Assembly: GCA_017861365.1 (NCBI GenBank)
Contig: JAGFXR010000001.1
Location: forward strand, 62,001-126,000
Direction of reading: 5' to 3'
Source of the DNA: Oscillospiraceae bacterium
GTDB taxonomy: Bacteria; Bacillota; Clostridia; Oscillospirales; Oscillospiraceae
Length of the DNA stretch: 64,000 nucleotides
Translations under genes and position numbers: made by a program
The notes under the pieces: generated by a model
Database searches by the model: none
Seen by the model: the letters and a program-made list of their open reading frames with translations, nothing else
Told to the model about the DNA's origin: nothing
In this document: positions 50,641-59,678 of the stretch, piece after piece
Position numbering within the stretch: position 1 is the stretch's first letter
Layout of the letters: each line of letters starts with the position of its first letter

Positions 50641-52596
50641 ATGGGTAAGATTTACGGCAGCGTTTTGGATGTTGTGGGACATACACCTCTGGTGGAACTT
50701 CAGCGTCTGGGAGAAAAACATGGAGGGTCTGCGCGGATTCTGGCAAAGCTGGAGTTTTTCAATCCCGCCGGAAGCGTGAAAGACCGTATAGCCAAGGAAA
50801 TCATTGAGGCGGCGGAGCGGGAAGGAACGCTTGCTCCGGGCGGAACCATTGTGGAAGGCACCAGCGGAAACACGGGAATCGGACTCGCCGCCATTGCCGC
50901 GGTGAAGGGGTATCGGTCTGTGATCGTCATGCCGGACAATATGAGCCAGGAGCGCATCAGTATTTTAAAAGGCTATGGTGCCAAGGTGGTGTTAACACCG
51001 GCGGAGCAGAATATAGCGGGAGCCGGGGCGAAGGCGGCGGAGCTGGCCGCTTCCATTCCGGGCGCCTTCATTCCCGCCCAGGGGGCGAATCCCGCTAATC
51101 CGGCCGCCCACTACCAGACCACGGGGCCTGAAATCTGGGAAGACACCGACGGTGAGGTAGACATCTTCATCGCCACCGCAGGAACCGGAGGTACCATTAC
51201 CGGAGCGGGAACCTACTTACGGGAAAAGAAGCCGGAGATTGAGATCATTCTGGTGGAGCCAGCCGGATGCCCGGTGTTTTCCGGCGGCGAGCCGGGACCC
51301 CACAAAATTCAGGGCATCGGCGGAGGTTTGATTCCTCCGGTGGCAAGCCGGGACATCTATAATGAAGTGATCACCGTCACCGACGAGGATGCCTATCGGA
51401 TTGCCAGGGAGCTGGCTCGGGAAGAGGGCATCTCAGCCGGAATCTCCGCGGGAGCCGCGGTATGGGCCGCGCTGGAGGTGGCCGCCCGTCCGGGGAATGC
51501 CGGGAAGCGGATTGTGGTGATCATCCCCGATTCCGGTGAGCGCTATCTCTCCTCCGATCTGTATGATGAGGAGCTGGAAGCAGAATCGACGGAGGGTGCG
51601 GTTCGCCCCCGGCCGATGGAGACGCAAAACGAAATAGACGAAACCGGTGCCTTTATCCGGCAGAAAAACCACTTTACCACCCCGTTTGGAGACGGGGAAG
51701 GTCAGCTCAAGGCGGAAGCGGGCCGATACCGGCTGTTCTGGGCAAAAGGGTGCCACTGGTCCAACAGGGCGTCCATTGTCCGGGAGCTGCTTGGTCTGGA
51801 GGATTCGGTCGGTATCAATCTGGTGGGTCATGAAGGGGGAGAAGGCGCACAGTACGGCTGGGCCTTTGTGCATGATGAGGGTCACCGGGATCCGGTACTG
51901 GGAGTGCGGTATTTGAGCGAGCTTTATTACAATGCCGACCCCGCTTATACAGGACGGTGCACCGTACCTGCCCTGGTGGATGTCACCACCAAACAGGTAG
52001 TCAATAACGATTATCATCGCCTCACCAACTACCTGGAAACTGCATTCCGTCCCTTCCACAAAAAGGGTGCCCCGGATCTCTATCCGGAACCGTTGAGACA
52101 GCAGATTGATGCTCTGAACGACTGGCTGTTTCCCCATGTCAACAACGCCACCTACCGTATGATGTTTGCCCAGTCGATCGGCGCCTATGAGGAAGCCTTC
52201 GAGGATTTTTACCAGTCTCTTGATGTTCTGGAGGCCAGGCTGCAAGACAGCCGATTCCTGTTCGGAGATTATGTAACCGACAGCGATATCCGGCTTTTTG
52301 TCACACTGGCGCGGTTTGATACCCACTACTATCGGAATCTGGGGCCTATCAAAAAACGAATCGCCGATTATCAAAACCTCTGGGGGTATGCCCGGGATTT
52401 ATACGAAATTCCGGCGTTTCGCCACAATACCTACCTGCGGGACATTGCGGCGGGGGGCACACGGGATCAATCCGTGCTGTTTGAAGATTTTAATACCCGC
52501 TTTGCGGATCAGATTGACTATGATGCCCTGTGGTCTACTCATCAAAACCGGTGGAAACTCAGCAAAACACCGGATCAAAAATTCAAACTTGTCTGA
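50641..52596 (+). CDS. Cysteine synthase fused to a Xi-class glutathione transferase domain
   Basis: 651-aa two-domain protein. Residues 1-310 are an O-acetylserine sulfhydrylase: VVGHTPLVEL, PLP-lysine NPAGSVKDR (K47), EGTSGNTGIGLA, TAGTGGTITG, EGISAGISAGAAVWAAL and PDSGERYLSSDLY. After a linker (311-330), residues about 331-651 are a glutathionyl-hydroquinone-reductase-like domain: GAFIRQKNHFTTPFG, GRYRLFWAKGCHWSNRASIVRELLGL (active Cys371; CPWAHR in relatives is CHWSNR here), VNNDYHRLTNYLETAF, LFGDYVTDSDIRLFVTLARFD and NLWGYARDLYEIPAF. No frameshift signature is seen at the junction. The fusion suggests cysteine or a cysteine-derived thiol is the co-substrate. Confidence 0.9.
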   Translation: MGKIYGSVLDVVGHTPLVELQRLGEKHGGSARILAKLEFFNPAGSVKDRIAKEIIEAAEREGTLAPGGTIVEGTSGNTGIGLAAIAAVKGYRSVIVMPDNMSQERISILKGYGAKVVLTPAEQNIAGAGAKAAELAASIPGAFIPAQGANPANPAAHYQTTGPEIWEDTDGEVDIFIATAGTGGTITGAGTYLREKKPEIEIILVEPAGCPVFSGGEPGPHKIQGIGGGLIPPVASRDIYNEVITVTDEDAYRIARELAREEGISAGISAGAAVWAALEVAARPGNAGKRIVVIIPDSGERYLSSDLYDEELEAESTEGAVRPRPMETQNEIDETGAFIRQKNHFTTPFGDGEGQLKAEAGRYRLFWAKGCHWSNRASIVRELLGLEDSVGINLVGHEGGEGAQYGWAFVHDEGHRDPVLGVRYLSELYYNADPAYTGRCTVPALVDVTTKQVVNNDYHRLTNYLETAFRPFHKKGAPDLYPEPLRQQIDALNDWLFPHVNNATYRMMFAQSIGAYEEAFEDFYQSLDVLEARLQDSRFLFGDYVTDSDIRLFVTLARFDTHYYRNLGPIKKRIADYQNLWGYARDLYEIPAFRHNTYLRDIAAGGTRDQSVLFEDFNTRFADQIDYDALWSTHQNRWKLSKTPDQKFKLV

Positions 52597-52626
52597 CCTT
52601 ACGGAGGCGGAAAAGGGGTTACATAT

Positions 52627-53619
52627 ATGACTGTTACACAGTGGATTTCCGGAGAAATTGGGGATCAAGGAAGCTTTGTCCGCCAGAAAAACCGGTTTAC
52701 TACACCATTTGGGCAGGGAGAGGGAGCGCTGCCGGTGGAGGCGGGGCGGTACAGGCTGCTCTGGTCCCCTGCCTGCCCTTGGGCACACCGCTCGGTGATT
52801 GTGCGGAGCCTTCTGGGTTTGGACCGGGTGATCAGCTTGGGTACGGCGGATCCCGTTCGCCCGAAGCAGACAAAGGGTGACTGGGCGTTTACGCTGGACA
52901 AAGGCGGAATGGATCCCGTTTTAAACGTCAAAACCGTCAGCGAGGTATATTTAAACGCCGACCCGGACTACACAGGGCGGTTCACTGTTCCTGTTGTCGT
53001 GGATTTGACGACAAAGCAGGCGGTGAATAATGACTACTTCAATTTAACCCGATACTGGGAGACGGCATGGAAGCAGTACCATAAGCAGGACGCGCCCGAC
53101 CTTTATCCAGAGCCGCTCCGAGAGGAAATCGACGCGCTCAACGGCGTTCTATTTGATGAGATCAACAACGGGGTATACAAGGCGGGCTTTGCCCGGAGCC
53201 AGGAGGCCTATGAACGGGCTTATGACCAGGTGTTCCAGCGGCTGGATAGCCTGGAGGAGCGGCTGAGCACAAGCCGGTTTTTGTTCGGGGATTATATTAC
53301 GGAATCCGATGTCCGCCTATATGTTACGCTGGCTCGGTTTGATGTGGCCTATTACAACGGATTTCTCCTCAACCGCAATCAAATCGCTGATTTTCGGAAT
53401 TTGTGGGGTTACGCGAGGGATCTGTATCAGACCCCTGGCTTCGGTGATACCACGGATTTTGACGCCATTAAAAAACACTATCATTTGTGTGCTGTGGCGA
53501 CCAATCCCAAGCAATTATTGCCCAAGGGGCCGGAATCCTCCGGCTGGAGGCTGCCCCATGACCGGGAGAACCTGAGCCGCGATCCGCAGCGGAAGTTTTT
53601 GCCGGAACAGGGCGTGTGA
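52627..53619 (+). CDS. Xi-class glutathione transferase / glutathionyl-hydroquinone reductase-like protein (paralog 2)
   Basis: 330-aa stand-alone copy close in length to E. coli YqjG. SFVRQKNRFTTPFGQGEG opens the conserved part, GRYRLLWSPACPWAHRSVIVRSLLGL carries the active Cys50 in the canonical CPWAHR, then NNDYFNLTRYWETAW, DLYPEPLREEIDALNGVLFDEINNGVYKAGFA, LFGDYITESDVRLYVTLARFD and NLWGYARDLYQTPGF. Family enzymes reduce glutathionyl-hydroquinones using a thiol nucleophile and GSH. It follows the cysK fusion by 30 nt. Whether the host makes glutathione is not visible here. Confidence 0.9.
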   Translation: MTVTQWISGEIGDQGSFVRQKNRFTTPFGQGEGALPVEAGRYRLLWSPACPWAHRSVIVRSLLGLDRVISLGTADPVRPKQTKGDWAFTLDKGGMDPVLNVKTVSEVYLNADPDYTGRFTVPVVVDLTTKQAVNNDYFNLTRYWETAWKQYHKQDAPDLYPEPLREEIDALNGVLFDEINNGVYKAGFARSQEAYERAYDQVFQRLDSLEERLSTSRFLFGDYITESDVRLYVTLARFDVAYYNGFLLNRNQIADFRNLWGYARDLYQTPGFGDTTDFDAIKKHYHLCAVATNPKQLLPKGPESSGWRLPHDRENLSRDPQRKFLPEQGV

Positions 53620-53635
53620 GGTGTATGAACGACCA

Positions 53636-54127
53636 ATGGAGATAAAAACAACGACCGAAGAGGTCAACTGGAATCGGGTCGCCAGCATTTTGAGCGCCGC
53701 CGGATTGAGTCAGGACGATGGGGACACGCTGAAAACCGTGTTTGAGCGCAGCTATGGGGTGGCCTTTGCCTATGACGGGCCGCTTTTGATTGGCTGCGGG
53801 CGCGTTCTTTCCGACGGGCTTCGTCAGGCCGCCATTTACAACATCGCGGTGGACGAGGCCTATCGCGGGCAGCAGCTGGGCAGAGCGGTCATCGAGTCCC
53901 TGTTGGAACAGGTGAAGGGATGCACCGTGACGCTGTATACTCACCCGAAAACCGTCCGGCTGTATGAGAAATTTGGATTTCGCCGGCAGAAAACCGGCAT
54001 GGTACTGTATGGCGTGGGCGCCGAGACGCTTTCTTGGATGGAAGACGAGGGCTTCCTTCTGCCCGGGGGATACCGCTTCGGAGATAACGATTATGAACGG
54101 GAGCACGCGCCCGGTACCGGGCTTTAA
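53636..54127 (+). CDS. GNAT-family N-acetyltransferase
   Basis: 163-aa acetyltransferase with acetyl-CoA motif A IYNIAVDEAYRGQQLGRAVIESLLEQ and a following VRLYEKFGFRRQKTGMVLY. The C-terminal ~40 residues (ETLSWMEDEGFLLPGGYRFGDNDYEREHAPG) extend past the GNAT core. The substrate is unknown; acetylation of a cysteine S-conjugate amine, as in mercapturate chemistry, is an attractive but unproven reading from its neighbours. An in-frame GTG at 53621, 1 nt after the upstream stop, could extend it by five residues. Confidence 0.85.
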   Translation: MEIKTTTEEVNWNRVASILSAAGLSQDDGDTLKTVFERSYGVAFAYDGPLLIGCGRVLSDGLRQAAIYNIAVDEAYRGQQLGRAVIESLLEQVKGCTVTLYTHPKTVRLYEKFGFRRQKTGMVLYGVGAETLSWMEDEGFLLPGGYRFGDNDYEREHAPGTGL

Positions 54128-54185
54128 TTGAGTGAATGTCATCGCTAATAAAGTAAAATAAACGACTGGGAAAGGAAGAATCGCC

Positions 54186-55211
54186 ATGTCACAGAAGCGT
54201 ATTGATTTAAGCAGCGGTCAGGATGCATCCATAGGAAAGGTTGCCACGTCGGAGGGGCTGCACGAGATCAGCCAGGAAGGGGCGTTTGTCCGGCAGCAGA
54301 ACCGTTTTACCACTCCCTTTGGCGCAGGAGAGGGAGAGCTTCCCGTGGAAGCGGGAAGATACCGTCTGCTGTGGGCACCCATCTGCCCCTGGGCGCACCG
54401 ATCGGTGATTGTACGACGGATTCTTGGGCTGGAGGATGTGATCAGCCTGGGCACTGCCAATCCGGTGCGAACGGAAAACGGCTGGGAATTTTCTCTGGAC
54501 GAGGGCGGCGTGGATCCGGTGCTGGGCATCCGCTATCTGCCTGAGATTTACGTCAAAACCGACCCGGAGTACACAGGCCGCGCCACGGTTCCCACTGTGG
54601 TGGACGTGAAGCTGGGTAAGGTGGTCAATAACGACTATTTCCGGCTGACCAACTACTGGGAGACCGCATGGAAGCCGTTCCACAAAGAGGGTGCGCCCGA
54701 TCTGTATCCACAGGCGCTGCGGCAGGAGATTGATGCCCTCAACGACATCGTGTTTCACGAAGTAAACAACGGGGTGTACAAGGCCGGCTTTGCCCAGACC
54801 CAGCAAGCCTATGAGGCGGCTTATGACGTACTCTTCGACCGGTTGGACAATTTGGAGGAGCGGCTGGCGCATCAGCGCTTCCTGTTCGGAGATTATATTA
54901 CTGATTCCGATGTGCGGCTGTACGTTACACTGGCACGGTTTGATCCGGCGTATTACTTTGTGTTTCGCACCAACCGAAACCGTCTGGTGGATTTTCCGAA
55001 TCTCTGGGGGTATGCGAGGGACCTCTACCAAACCTACGGATTTGGTGACACCACAGAGTTCGATGCCATCAAGCGGGGCTATCAGCTGGGGGATATCGCG
55101 GAAAATCCCTATCAGCTGTTGGCAAAGGGGCCGGATTTGTCTGGCTGGGAGACACCGCACAACAGAGAAGGTTTGAGCAAAACGCCGGAAAGTCGGTTTT
55201 TAATCCCTTAA
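54186..55211 (+). CDS. Xi-class glutathione transferase / glutathionyl-hydroquinone reductase-like protein (paralog 3)
   Basis: 341-aa copy with a ~30-residue N-terminal lead and active Cys67 in APICPWAHRSVIVRRILGL. The remainder is close to paralog 2: FVRQQNRFTTPFGAGEGELPVEAGRYRLLW, VNNDYFRLTNYWETAWKPFHKEGAPDLYPQALRQEIDALNDIVFHEVNNGVYKAGFAQTQQAYEAAY, LFGDYITDSDVRLYVTLARFDPAYY and LWGYARDLYQTYGFGDTT. It begins 58 nt after the GNAT gene with SD AAAGGAAG. Confidence 0.9.
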   Translation: MSQKRIDLSSGQDASIGKVATSEGLHEISQEGAFVRQQNRFTTPFGAGEGELPVEAGRYRLLWAPICPWAHRSVIVRRILGLEDVISLGTANPVRTENGWEFSLDEGGVDPVLGIRYLPEIYVKTDPEYTGRATVPTVVDVKLGKVVNNDYFRLTNYWETAWKPFHKEGAPDLYPQALRQEIDALNDIVFHEVNNGVYKAGFAQTQQAYEAAYDVLFDRLDNLEERLAHQRFLFGDYITDSDVRLYVTLARFDPAYYFVFRTNRNRLVDFPNLWGYARDLYQTYGFGDTTEFDAIKRGYQLGDIAENPYQLLAKGPDLSGWETPHNREGLSKTPESRFLIP

Positions 55212-55235
55212 TAGAACGGAAAGGAGGGGTACAGT

Positions 55236-56264
55236 ATGCCGGAGGATCAGTCATATGAAGGAATTGAGCTGTTTGAACGCACCTTTCAGCATCAAATACA
55301 GAGCGACGGAGAAATCAAAACCCAGGAAAATCTCTTTACCACTCGATTCGGAACCGGAGCGGGAGAATGGCCGGTGGAGCCGGGCCGATACCGGCTGATT
55401 TGGATGCCGGGCTGCCCCCACGCCCATAAAGTGGTGATTACCCGGGCGCTGCTGGGACTGGAGGATGCCATCAGCCTGGGCACCACCGGAATTTGCCGAA
55501 CGAAGAAGGGGTGGGTGTTCAGCGAGGATCCGGGCGAGGTGGATCCGGTACTGGGCATTCATGAACTGCATGATATTTATCTCAGGGAAGACCCAACTTT
55601 TGAAGGGCGGTCCACTGTACCTATTTTAGTGGATACAGTGACGGGGAGAGGGGTCAACAATGACCATTTCTGGATTCCCATTTATTTAAATACCGATTGG
55701 CACCCCTATCACAAGGCGGGCGCTCCCGAGCTCTACCCCGATAATCTGCGGGAAGAGATCGACACATGGAACCGGTTTATCTATGAACAGGTCAATGAAG
55801 GGGTGTACCATGTGGGCTTTGCCCGGTCACAGGACGCCTATGAGAAGGCCTACGACCAATTTTTTGAGGCGATGGATCAGCTAGATCAGCGGCTGGAGCA
55901 CCGACGATTCCTGATGGGGGATTTTATCACGGACTCCGACGTACGCCTGTATCCCACGCTGGTGCGGTTTCAGGTGACCTATTACCAGGTATTCCGGGCC
56001 AACCGCAGTCGGCTGGAGGAGTTTAAAAATCTCTGGCCCTACGCCAGGGATCTTTACCAAACGGAGGGCTTCCGGGATACCACATATCTGGAATTGATCA
56101 AGAAGCACTACCAGCTCTCGCCCCATATGCGGTCGCTGTTTGGAAATGTACATGGCATTTACGCCAAGGGTCCCGATGTGAGCGGTTGGGAGCTGCCCCA
56201 CGGACGGGAGGCACTGTCCAAGCTGGATACAAAATTTTTAACACAGCGATCAGAAAGAGTGTGA
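55236..56264 (+). CDS. Xi-class glutathione transferase / glutathionyl-hydroquinone reductase-like protein (paralog 4)
   Basis: 342-aa, the most divergent stand-alone copy: the active site reads MPGCPHAHKVVITRALLGL (Cys60), so CPWAHR is CPHAHK. NLFTTRFGTGAGEWPVEPGRYRLIW, VNNDHFWIPIYLNTDWHPYHKAGAPELYPDNLREEIDTWNRFIYEQVNEGVYHVGFARSQDAYEKAY, LMGDFITDSDVRLYPTLVRFQ and NLWPYARDLYQTEGFRDTTYL follow. The Trp-to-His and Arg-to-Lys changes next to the nucleophile suggest a different substrate. Strong SD AAGGAGGGG, 24 nt after paralog 3. Confidence 0.9.
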   Translation: MPEDQSYEGIELFERTFQHQIQSDGEIKTQENLFTTRFGTGAGEWPVEPGRYRLIWMPGCPHAHKVVITRALLGLEDAISLGTTGICRTKKGWVFSEDPGEVDPVLGIHELHDIYLREDPTFEGRSTVPILVDTVTGRGVNNDHFWIPIYLNTDWHPYHKAGAPELYPDNLREEIDTWNRFIYEQVNEGVYHVGFARSQDAYEKAYDQFFEAMDQLDQRLEHRRFLMGDFITDSDVRLYPTLVRFQVTYYQVFRANRSRLEEFKNLWPYARDLYQTEGFRDTTYLELIKKHYQLSPHMRSLFGNVHGIYAKGPDVSGWELPHGREALSKLDTKFLTQRSERV

Positions 56265-56268
56265 AAAC

Positions 56269-56709
56269 ATGATTGAGTTTCTTCGGGCCACGGCGCTTTG
56301 GCAGCACGCGGGGGTGCACTATGTGAGAACTGAGGCGATGGTGAAAGGGTTTAACATCCCCTTATCTCTGGAATTTGACGAGGGAGATACACCTGAGACC
56401 CAGTATGTACTGGCGCTGGATGGGGTGCTACCGGTAGCAACCTGCCGTCTGCATCGCGTGGATGGGCAGACGGCGAAGATTGAGCGGGTTTGCGTTCTGG
56501 AGTCCTATCGGGATCAAAAGATAGGACGGGACATGATTTTGTTTGCGGAGTCCTGGCTGGGCGAGTTGGGCGTTTCAAAAATTGTGATTACCAGCCGGGA
56601 TACGGCGGTTGGCTTTTATGAGACGCTGGGTTATCGCGCGGACTGGAACCAGACCGATGATACCGGCGTGTTTAAAATTGTATATACGGAAAAAATCATT
56701 CGATCCTAA
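56269..56709 (+). CDS. GNAT-family N-acetyltransferase (YjcF/ElaA-like)
   Basis: 146-aa acetyltransferase, last gene of the operon, 4 nt after paralog 4. Motif A reads KIERVCVLESYRDQKIGRDMILFAESWLGELG, followed by KIVITSRDTAVGFYETLGYRADWNQTDDTGVFKIVYTEK. The arrangement resembles small single-domain GNATs of the YjcF/ElaA kind. It is not closely similar to the GNAT at 53636, so the two probably have different substrates. SD is weak, consistent with coupling. Confidence 0.85.
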   Translation: MIEFLRATALWQHAGVHYVRTEAMVKGFNIPLSLEFDEGDTPETQYVLALDGVLPVATCRLHRVDGQTAKIERVCVLESYRDQKIGRDMILFAESWLGELGVSKIVITSRDTAVGFYETLGYRADWNQTDDTGVFKIVYTEKIIRS

Positions 56710-56760
56710 TTTTGAACAGCTTCGTAAGGCCGGAAAATCGCAAGACCGCTTGGTTTATAA

Positions 56761-56805
56761 AAACAGAGAAGCATCCGTTTTTAAAAAACGGATGCTTCTC
56801 TGTTT
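56761..56805. terminator. Bidirectional terminator after the cysK-GST operon
   Basis: Perfect 22-bp inverted repeat (56761-56782 with 56784-56805). T-rich continuation on both strands (TTTGCTG and TTTATAAACC). It separates the operon from the convergent amidohydrolase gene. Confidence 0.85.
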
Positions 56806-56904
56806 GCTGTGTCATGCTCGCCATAAATATCAATTCTGCTTGGGTGGAATATGTTCAAAACAAAAGCGCCACTTCATCTTAAAGCAGCGATTCCGAGCTG
56901 CCAT

Positions 56905-58173
56905 TCACGGCTTGGCGCTCAACGTATTTTTATAAATAACAGCATCCTTCATAATCAGCTGAATTCGGCTGCGGTCTGCTAGCACATCCAAATCCTCAAC
57001 CGGATTTCCATCAACGATGAGCAAATCGGCAAAAGCTCCAGCCTCCAGAACACCGATTTTTCCCTCGAGATATGGATTCTGGTAAGTGGTCAGCCGGGTC
57101 AACTCGTAAAAATGGCCGGTGGCCGCGATCAATCCCTTGAGACTTCCAAATCTCTTTTTAAACAGGCGGAAATCATCCAGCTGTATTTCGTCCACTCGCT
57201 GGGGATTGCCCAGCGCATCCGTCCCAAACAGAATTGGCAAGCGGTATTTCTCGATGAGTTCTGTGGCCTGTGCTTCTCCCCGCCTTACGAGCTCTCCTTT
57301 TTTTGTCATTGCGGAAGAAGACGCCGGTACTTTGTGCGCTCGGCCAAACTGAGGCCCGGGCATAACCCAAATGCCGTGATCCGCAATGATGCGCGCGGTC
57401 TCTTCATCCATCAGTGTAGCGTGCTCAAAACTTCTTACCCCCGCTTTCGCCGCGCGCTGCATGGACTTCGGCGTATACAAATGCGCCATGACATAGGTTC
57501 CGTAATCAGCGGCGGCATTCACAATTGCGTTCATCTCTTCCAGGGTAAACTGAACGGTTTCGATTGGGTCATAGTTTGAGGAGATACCGCCGCCCGCCAT
57601 CATTTTAATCTGGGACGCGCCGAGAAACAGATTTTCCCTGACCGACTTCAATACCTCGGACACACCGTCGGAGAGTGAGGCTTTCTGGGCAAAAAGGCTG
57701 GCCGAGGTGTAGAGTCCCGCTGTCACACGCTCCTCCGCATGACTGGCCCGAATGTCTCCGTGACCACAGGTCTGGGTGATAAAACTGTGGGATGGAAAAA
57801 TGCGCGGTCCTTCCAGATAACCGTCATCAATATTCTTTTTCAGTCCGTAAACCAGCCCGCCCGCATCCCGAACCGTGGTAAATCCCCTAAGAAGCATATC
57901 TCTGGCGAATCTGACAGAACGTACCGCCTTCTCGTCCACTCTCATACTGGCTCTGTTGTCGTCATTTCCACCCGACAAATGAACATGCGCGTCAGTCAAC
58001 CCCGGAATCACCGTCTTGTTCGCGGCATCTATCACCGTTTCAAACCGCTCCCCGGAGCATTCCCCGTCGATGATTTCACGGATCAGATGATTCTCAATCA
58101 CAATACTTGCATTTTTGCGCAGGGCCGCATTTTTTCCATCAAATACATTGGAATTTTTGATCAATATGCCCAT
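56905..58173 (-). CDS. Amidohydrolase family protein (imidazolonepropionase/prolidase-like)
   Basis: 422-aa metal-dependent hydrolase: VIPGLTDAHVHLSGG (HxH), QIKMMAGGGISSNYDP with a probable metal Lys region, YVMAHLYTP and SFEHATLMDEETA (metal His residues), FGTDALGN (metal Asp) and C-terminal GVLEAGAFADLLIVDGNPVEDLDVL. This subgroup includes Xaa-Pro/peptide-like and aryl-amide hydrolases; the substrate is unknown. The ATG at 58173 with GGAG 9 nt upstream is the real start. It is artificially joined to the upstream ATPase by a frameshift and should be annotated separately. Confidence 0.88.
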   Translation of the reverse strand: MGILIKNSNVFDGKNAALRKNASIVIENHLIREIIDGECSGERFETVIDAANKTVIPGLTDAHVHLSGGNDDNRASMRVDEKAVRSVRFARDMLLRGFTTVRDAGGLVYGLKKNIDDGYLEGPRIFPSHSFITQTCGHGDIRASHAEERVTAGLYTSASLFAQKASLSDGVSEVLKSVRENLFLGASQIKMMAGGGISSNYDPIETVQFTLEEMNAIVNAAADYGTYVMAHLYTPKSMQRAAKAGVRSFEHATLMDEETARIIADHGIWVMPGPQFGRAHKVPASSSAMTKKGELVRRGEAQATELIEKYRLPILFGTDALGNPQRVDEIQLDDFRLFKKRFGSLKGLIAATGHFYELTRLTTYQNPYLEGKIGVLEAGAFADLLIVDGNPVEDLDVLADRSRIQLIMKDAVIYKNTLSAKP

Positions 58174-58190
58174 ATTACTGTTCTCCAATC

Positions 58191-58944
58191 CTAAATGAAG
58201 TACTCTGATTCCGGCAGAATGCGGCGCAGGAATTGCCGCGTTCTCTCTTCCTTGGGGCCTGGAGAAAATTTCGCTTGGCTTTCCTTCTTCCACAGCCACG
58301 CCGTCATCCATAAAAATGACCTTATTGGCTACGTCGGAAGCAAAGGACATTTCATGCGTTACCACGATCATAGTAATTCCCTCTCTGGCCACCTGCTTAA
58401 GCAGTTTCAGTGTCTCCCCGATCAGTTCGGGGTCCAGCGCAGAGGTAGGCTCATCAAATAAAATAACCTCAGGATTTAAGACCACGGCTCTGGCGATGGC
58501 AACCCGCTGCTGCTGCCCTCCTGACAACTGGGAGGGATAGTAGGCATAGCGGTTCGACAGGCCCACTTTATCAAGGGCTTCCTTCGCTTTTTTCAACGCG
58601 TCTGCCTTTGGTACCTTTCTGGCAATCACAAGACCTTCCGTCACATTTTCCAGCGCCGTCTTATTTTCAAACAGATTATAATTTTGAAAGACAAAGGCGG
58701 TTTTTCGTCTCATCTCCAGAATATCTTTCTTTTTCGCCTTGCTGAATTCAACCGTTGTTTCCCCGATGGTCAGCGTTCCCTGATCCGCTTTTTCCAAAAA
58801 GTTAATGCATCGGAGCAGTGTGGTTTTTCCGGAACCGCTTGCGCCTAAAATTACCACTACCTCTCCGGTTTCAATCCGCAGGGAGACACCCTTCAGCACC
58901 TCTTGCTTCCCGAACGCCTTATGTACATTCGTTATCTCAATCAA
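58191..58944 (-). pseudogene. Polar amino-acid ABC transporter ATPase with a one-base frameshift near its 3' end
   Basis: GlnQ/HisP-type ATPase of about 250 aa: Walker A GASGSGKTT, FVFQNYNLFENKTALENV, LSGGQQQRVAIARA, VILFDEPTSALDPE, VVTHEMSFASDVA. After EIFSRPQ the frame is lost: the usual ending (EERTRQFLRRIL, stop at 58191) is in the next frame, and removing one base at about 58250 restores it. The actual frame reads on into the amidohydrolase, making a false 679-aa fusion. Only the last ~20 residues are affected, so the ATPase may still work, or the extra base may be a sequencing error. Confidence 0.85.
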
Positions 58945-59429
58945 GCCAGCCGCCTCCTTCCCCTTGCGAGTCTTTTTTCCGCCATTGTGCCGATAAACTG
59001 AATCACAAGGCTGAACGCCCAGTACACCAGCGCGGCCGCTAAATACGCCTCAAAAAAACAGTAAGCCGTGTTGGCAAATTTCAGCGCTCCATTTAAAATA
59101 TCCACAACACCCAATAAAATCACCAGCGAGGTCGCCTTGGTCATACCGATGACGGTTCCAGTCAATCCGGGCAGCAGAACCAGCATGAGCTGCGGGAAAA
59201 TGATACGGCGAAAGGTCTGTCCGTTGGTCAGTCCAACCGAATAGGCCGCTTCATATTGCCCCTTGCTGATGGATAACAGGGCACCTCTGATATTTTCAGA
59301 GATCATAGTGGTGCTGAAAAACGATAATGCAAAAATAGCAATGTAAACGGTACTGACGTCCTTAACGCGGATGCCGAGACCCAGAGCCTCAGCAAAGGTG
59401 TTAAATTGGGTGATTTGGGAGGGGAGCAT
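58941..59429 (-). pseudogene. Polar amino-acid ABC transporter permease, 5'-truncated
   Basis: 162-aa remnant of a HisM/GlnP-type permease that normally has about 220 aa. It retains IAIFALSFFSTTMISENIRGALLSISKGQYEAAYSVGLTNGQTFRRIIFPQLMLVLLPGLTGTVIGMTKATSLVILLG, the EAA coupling loop, and the last helices, but lacks the first membrane helices and the usual start. The frame meets a stop upstream at about 59448. It overlaps the ATPase by 4 nt. The recombinase element adjoins the break, and neither the rest of the permease nor a binding protein appears on its far side. Confidence 0.85.
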
Positions 59430-59517
59430 TTTAAGGGAGCACCGGCGTTAATTTTTAGGTTGCTGTATTGATACTAACCATAAAGGCTATCATATAGTTG
59501 TATTGGGAGGTGAAATC

Positions 59518-59670
59518 ATGGTGATTGGCGGCGAAAAAAAAGCGGTTGCAGAGGAAGTGTGGCTGCTGTACTTCAATCAGACACTATTCGAGCGGGGCCT
59601 TATTACAGAGCAGGAGCGAAACCGAATGGTCCAGCGCATTAAAGCCCGCCGTGGTTTCATATCTTATTAG
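59518..59670 (+). CDS. Small conserved-type protein upstream of recombinase
   Basis: 50-aa protein that starts MVIGGEKKAVAEEVWLLYFN and ends MVQRIKARRGFISY, charged and helical, with a motif QTLFERGLITEQERNRM resembling SHOCT-like short C-terminal domains. An excellent SD (GGGAGGTGAAATC-ATG) supports expression. It lies 184 nt before the serine recombinase. Small proteins of this kind often precede Firmicutes recombinase genes; role unknown, possibly a recombination directionality or regulatory factor. Confidence 0.75.
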   Translation: MVIGGEKKAVAEEVWLLYFNQTLFERGLITEQERNRMVQRIKARRGFISY

Positions 59671-59678
59671 CACATAGA

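Noticed and set aside
56905-58944. A genuine ABC-ATPase/amidohydrolase fusion protein
   Set aside because: The correct ATPase ending and stop are present one frame over, and the amidohydrolase has its own SD and ATG, so the fusion arises from a one-base frameshift.
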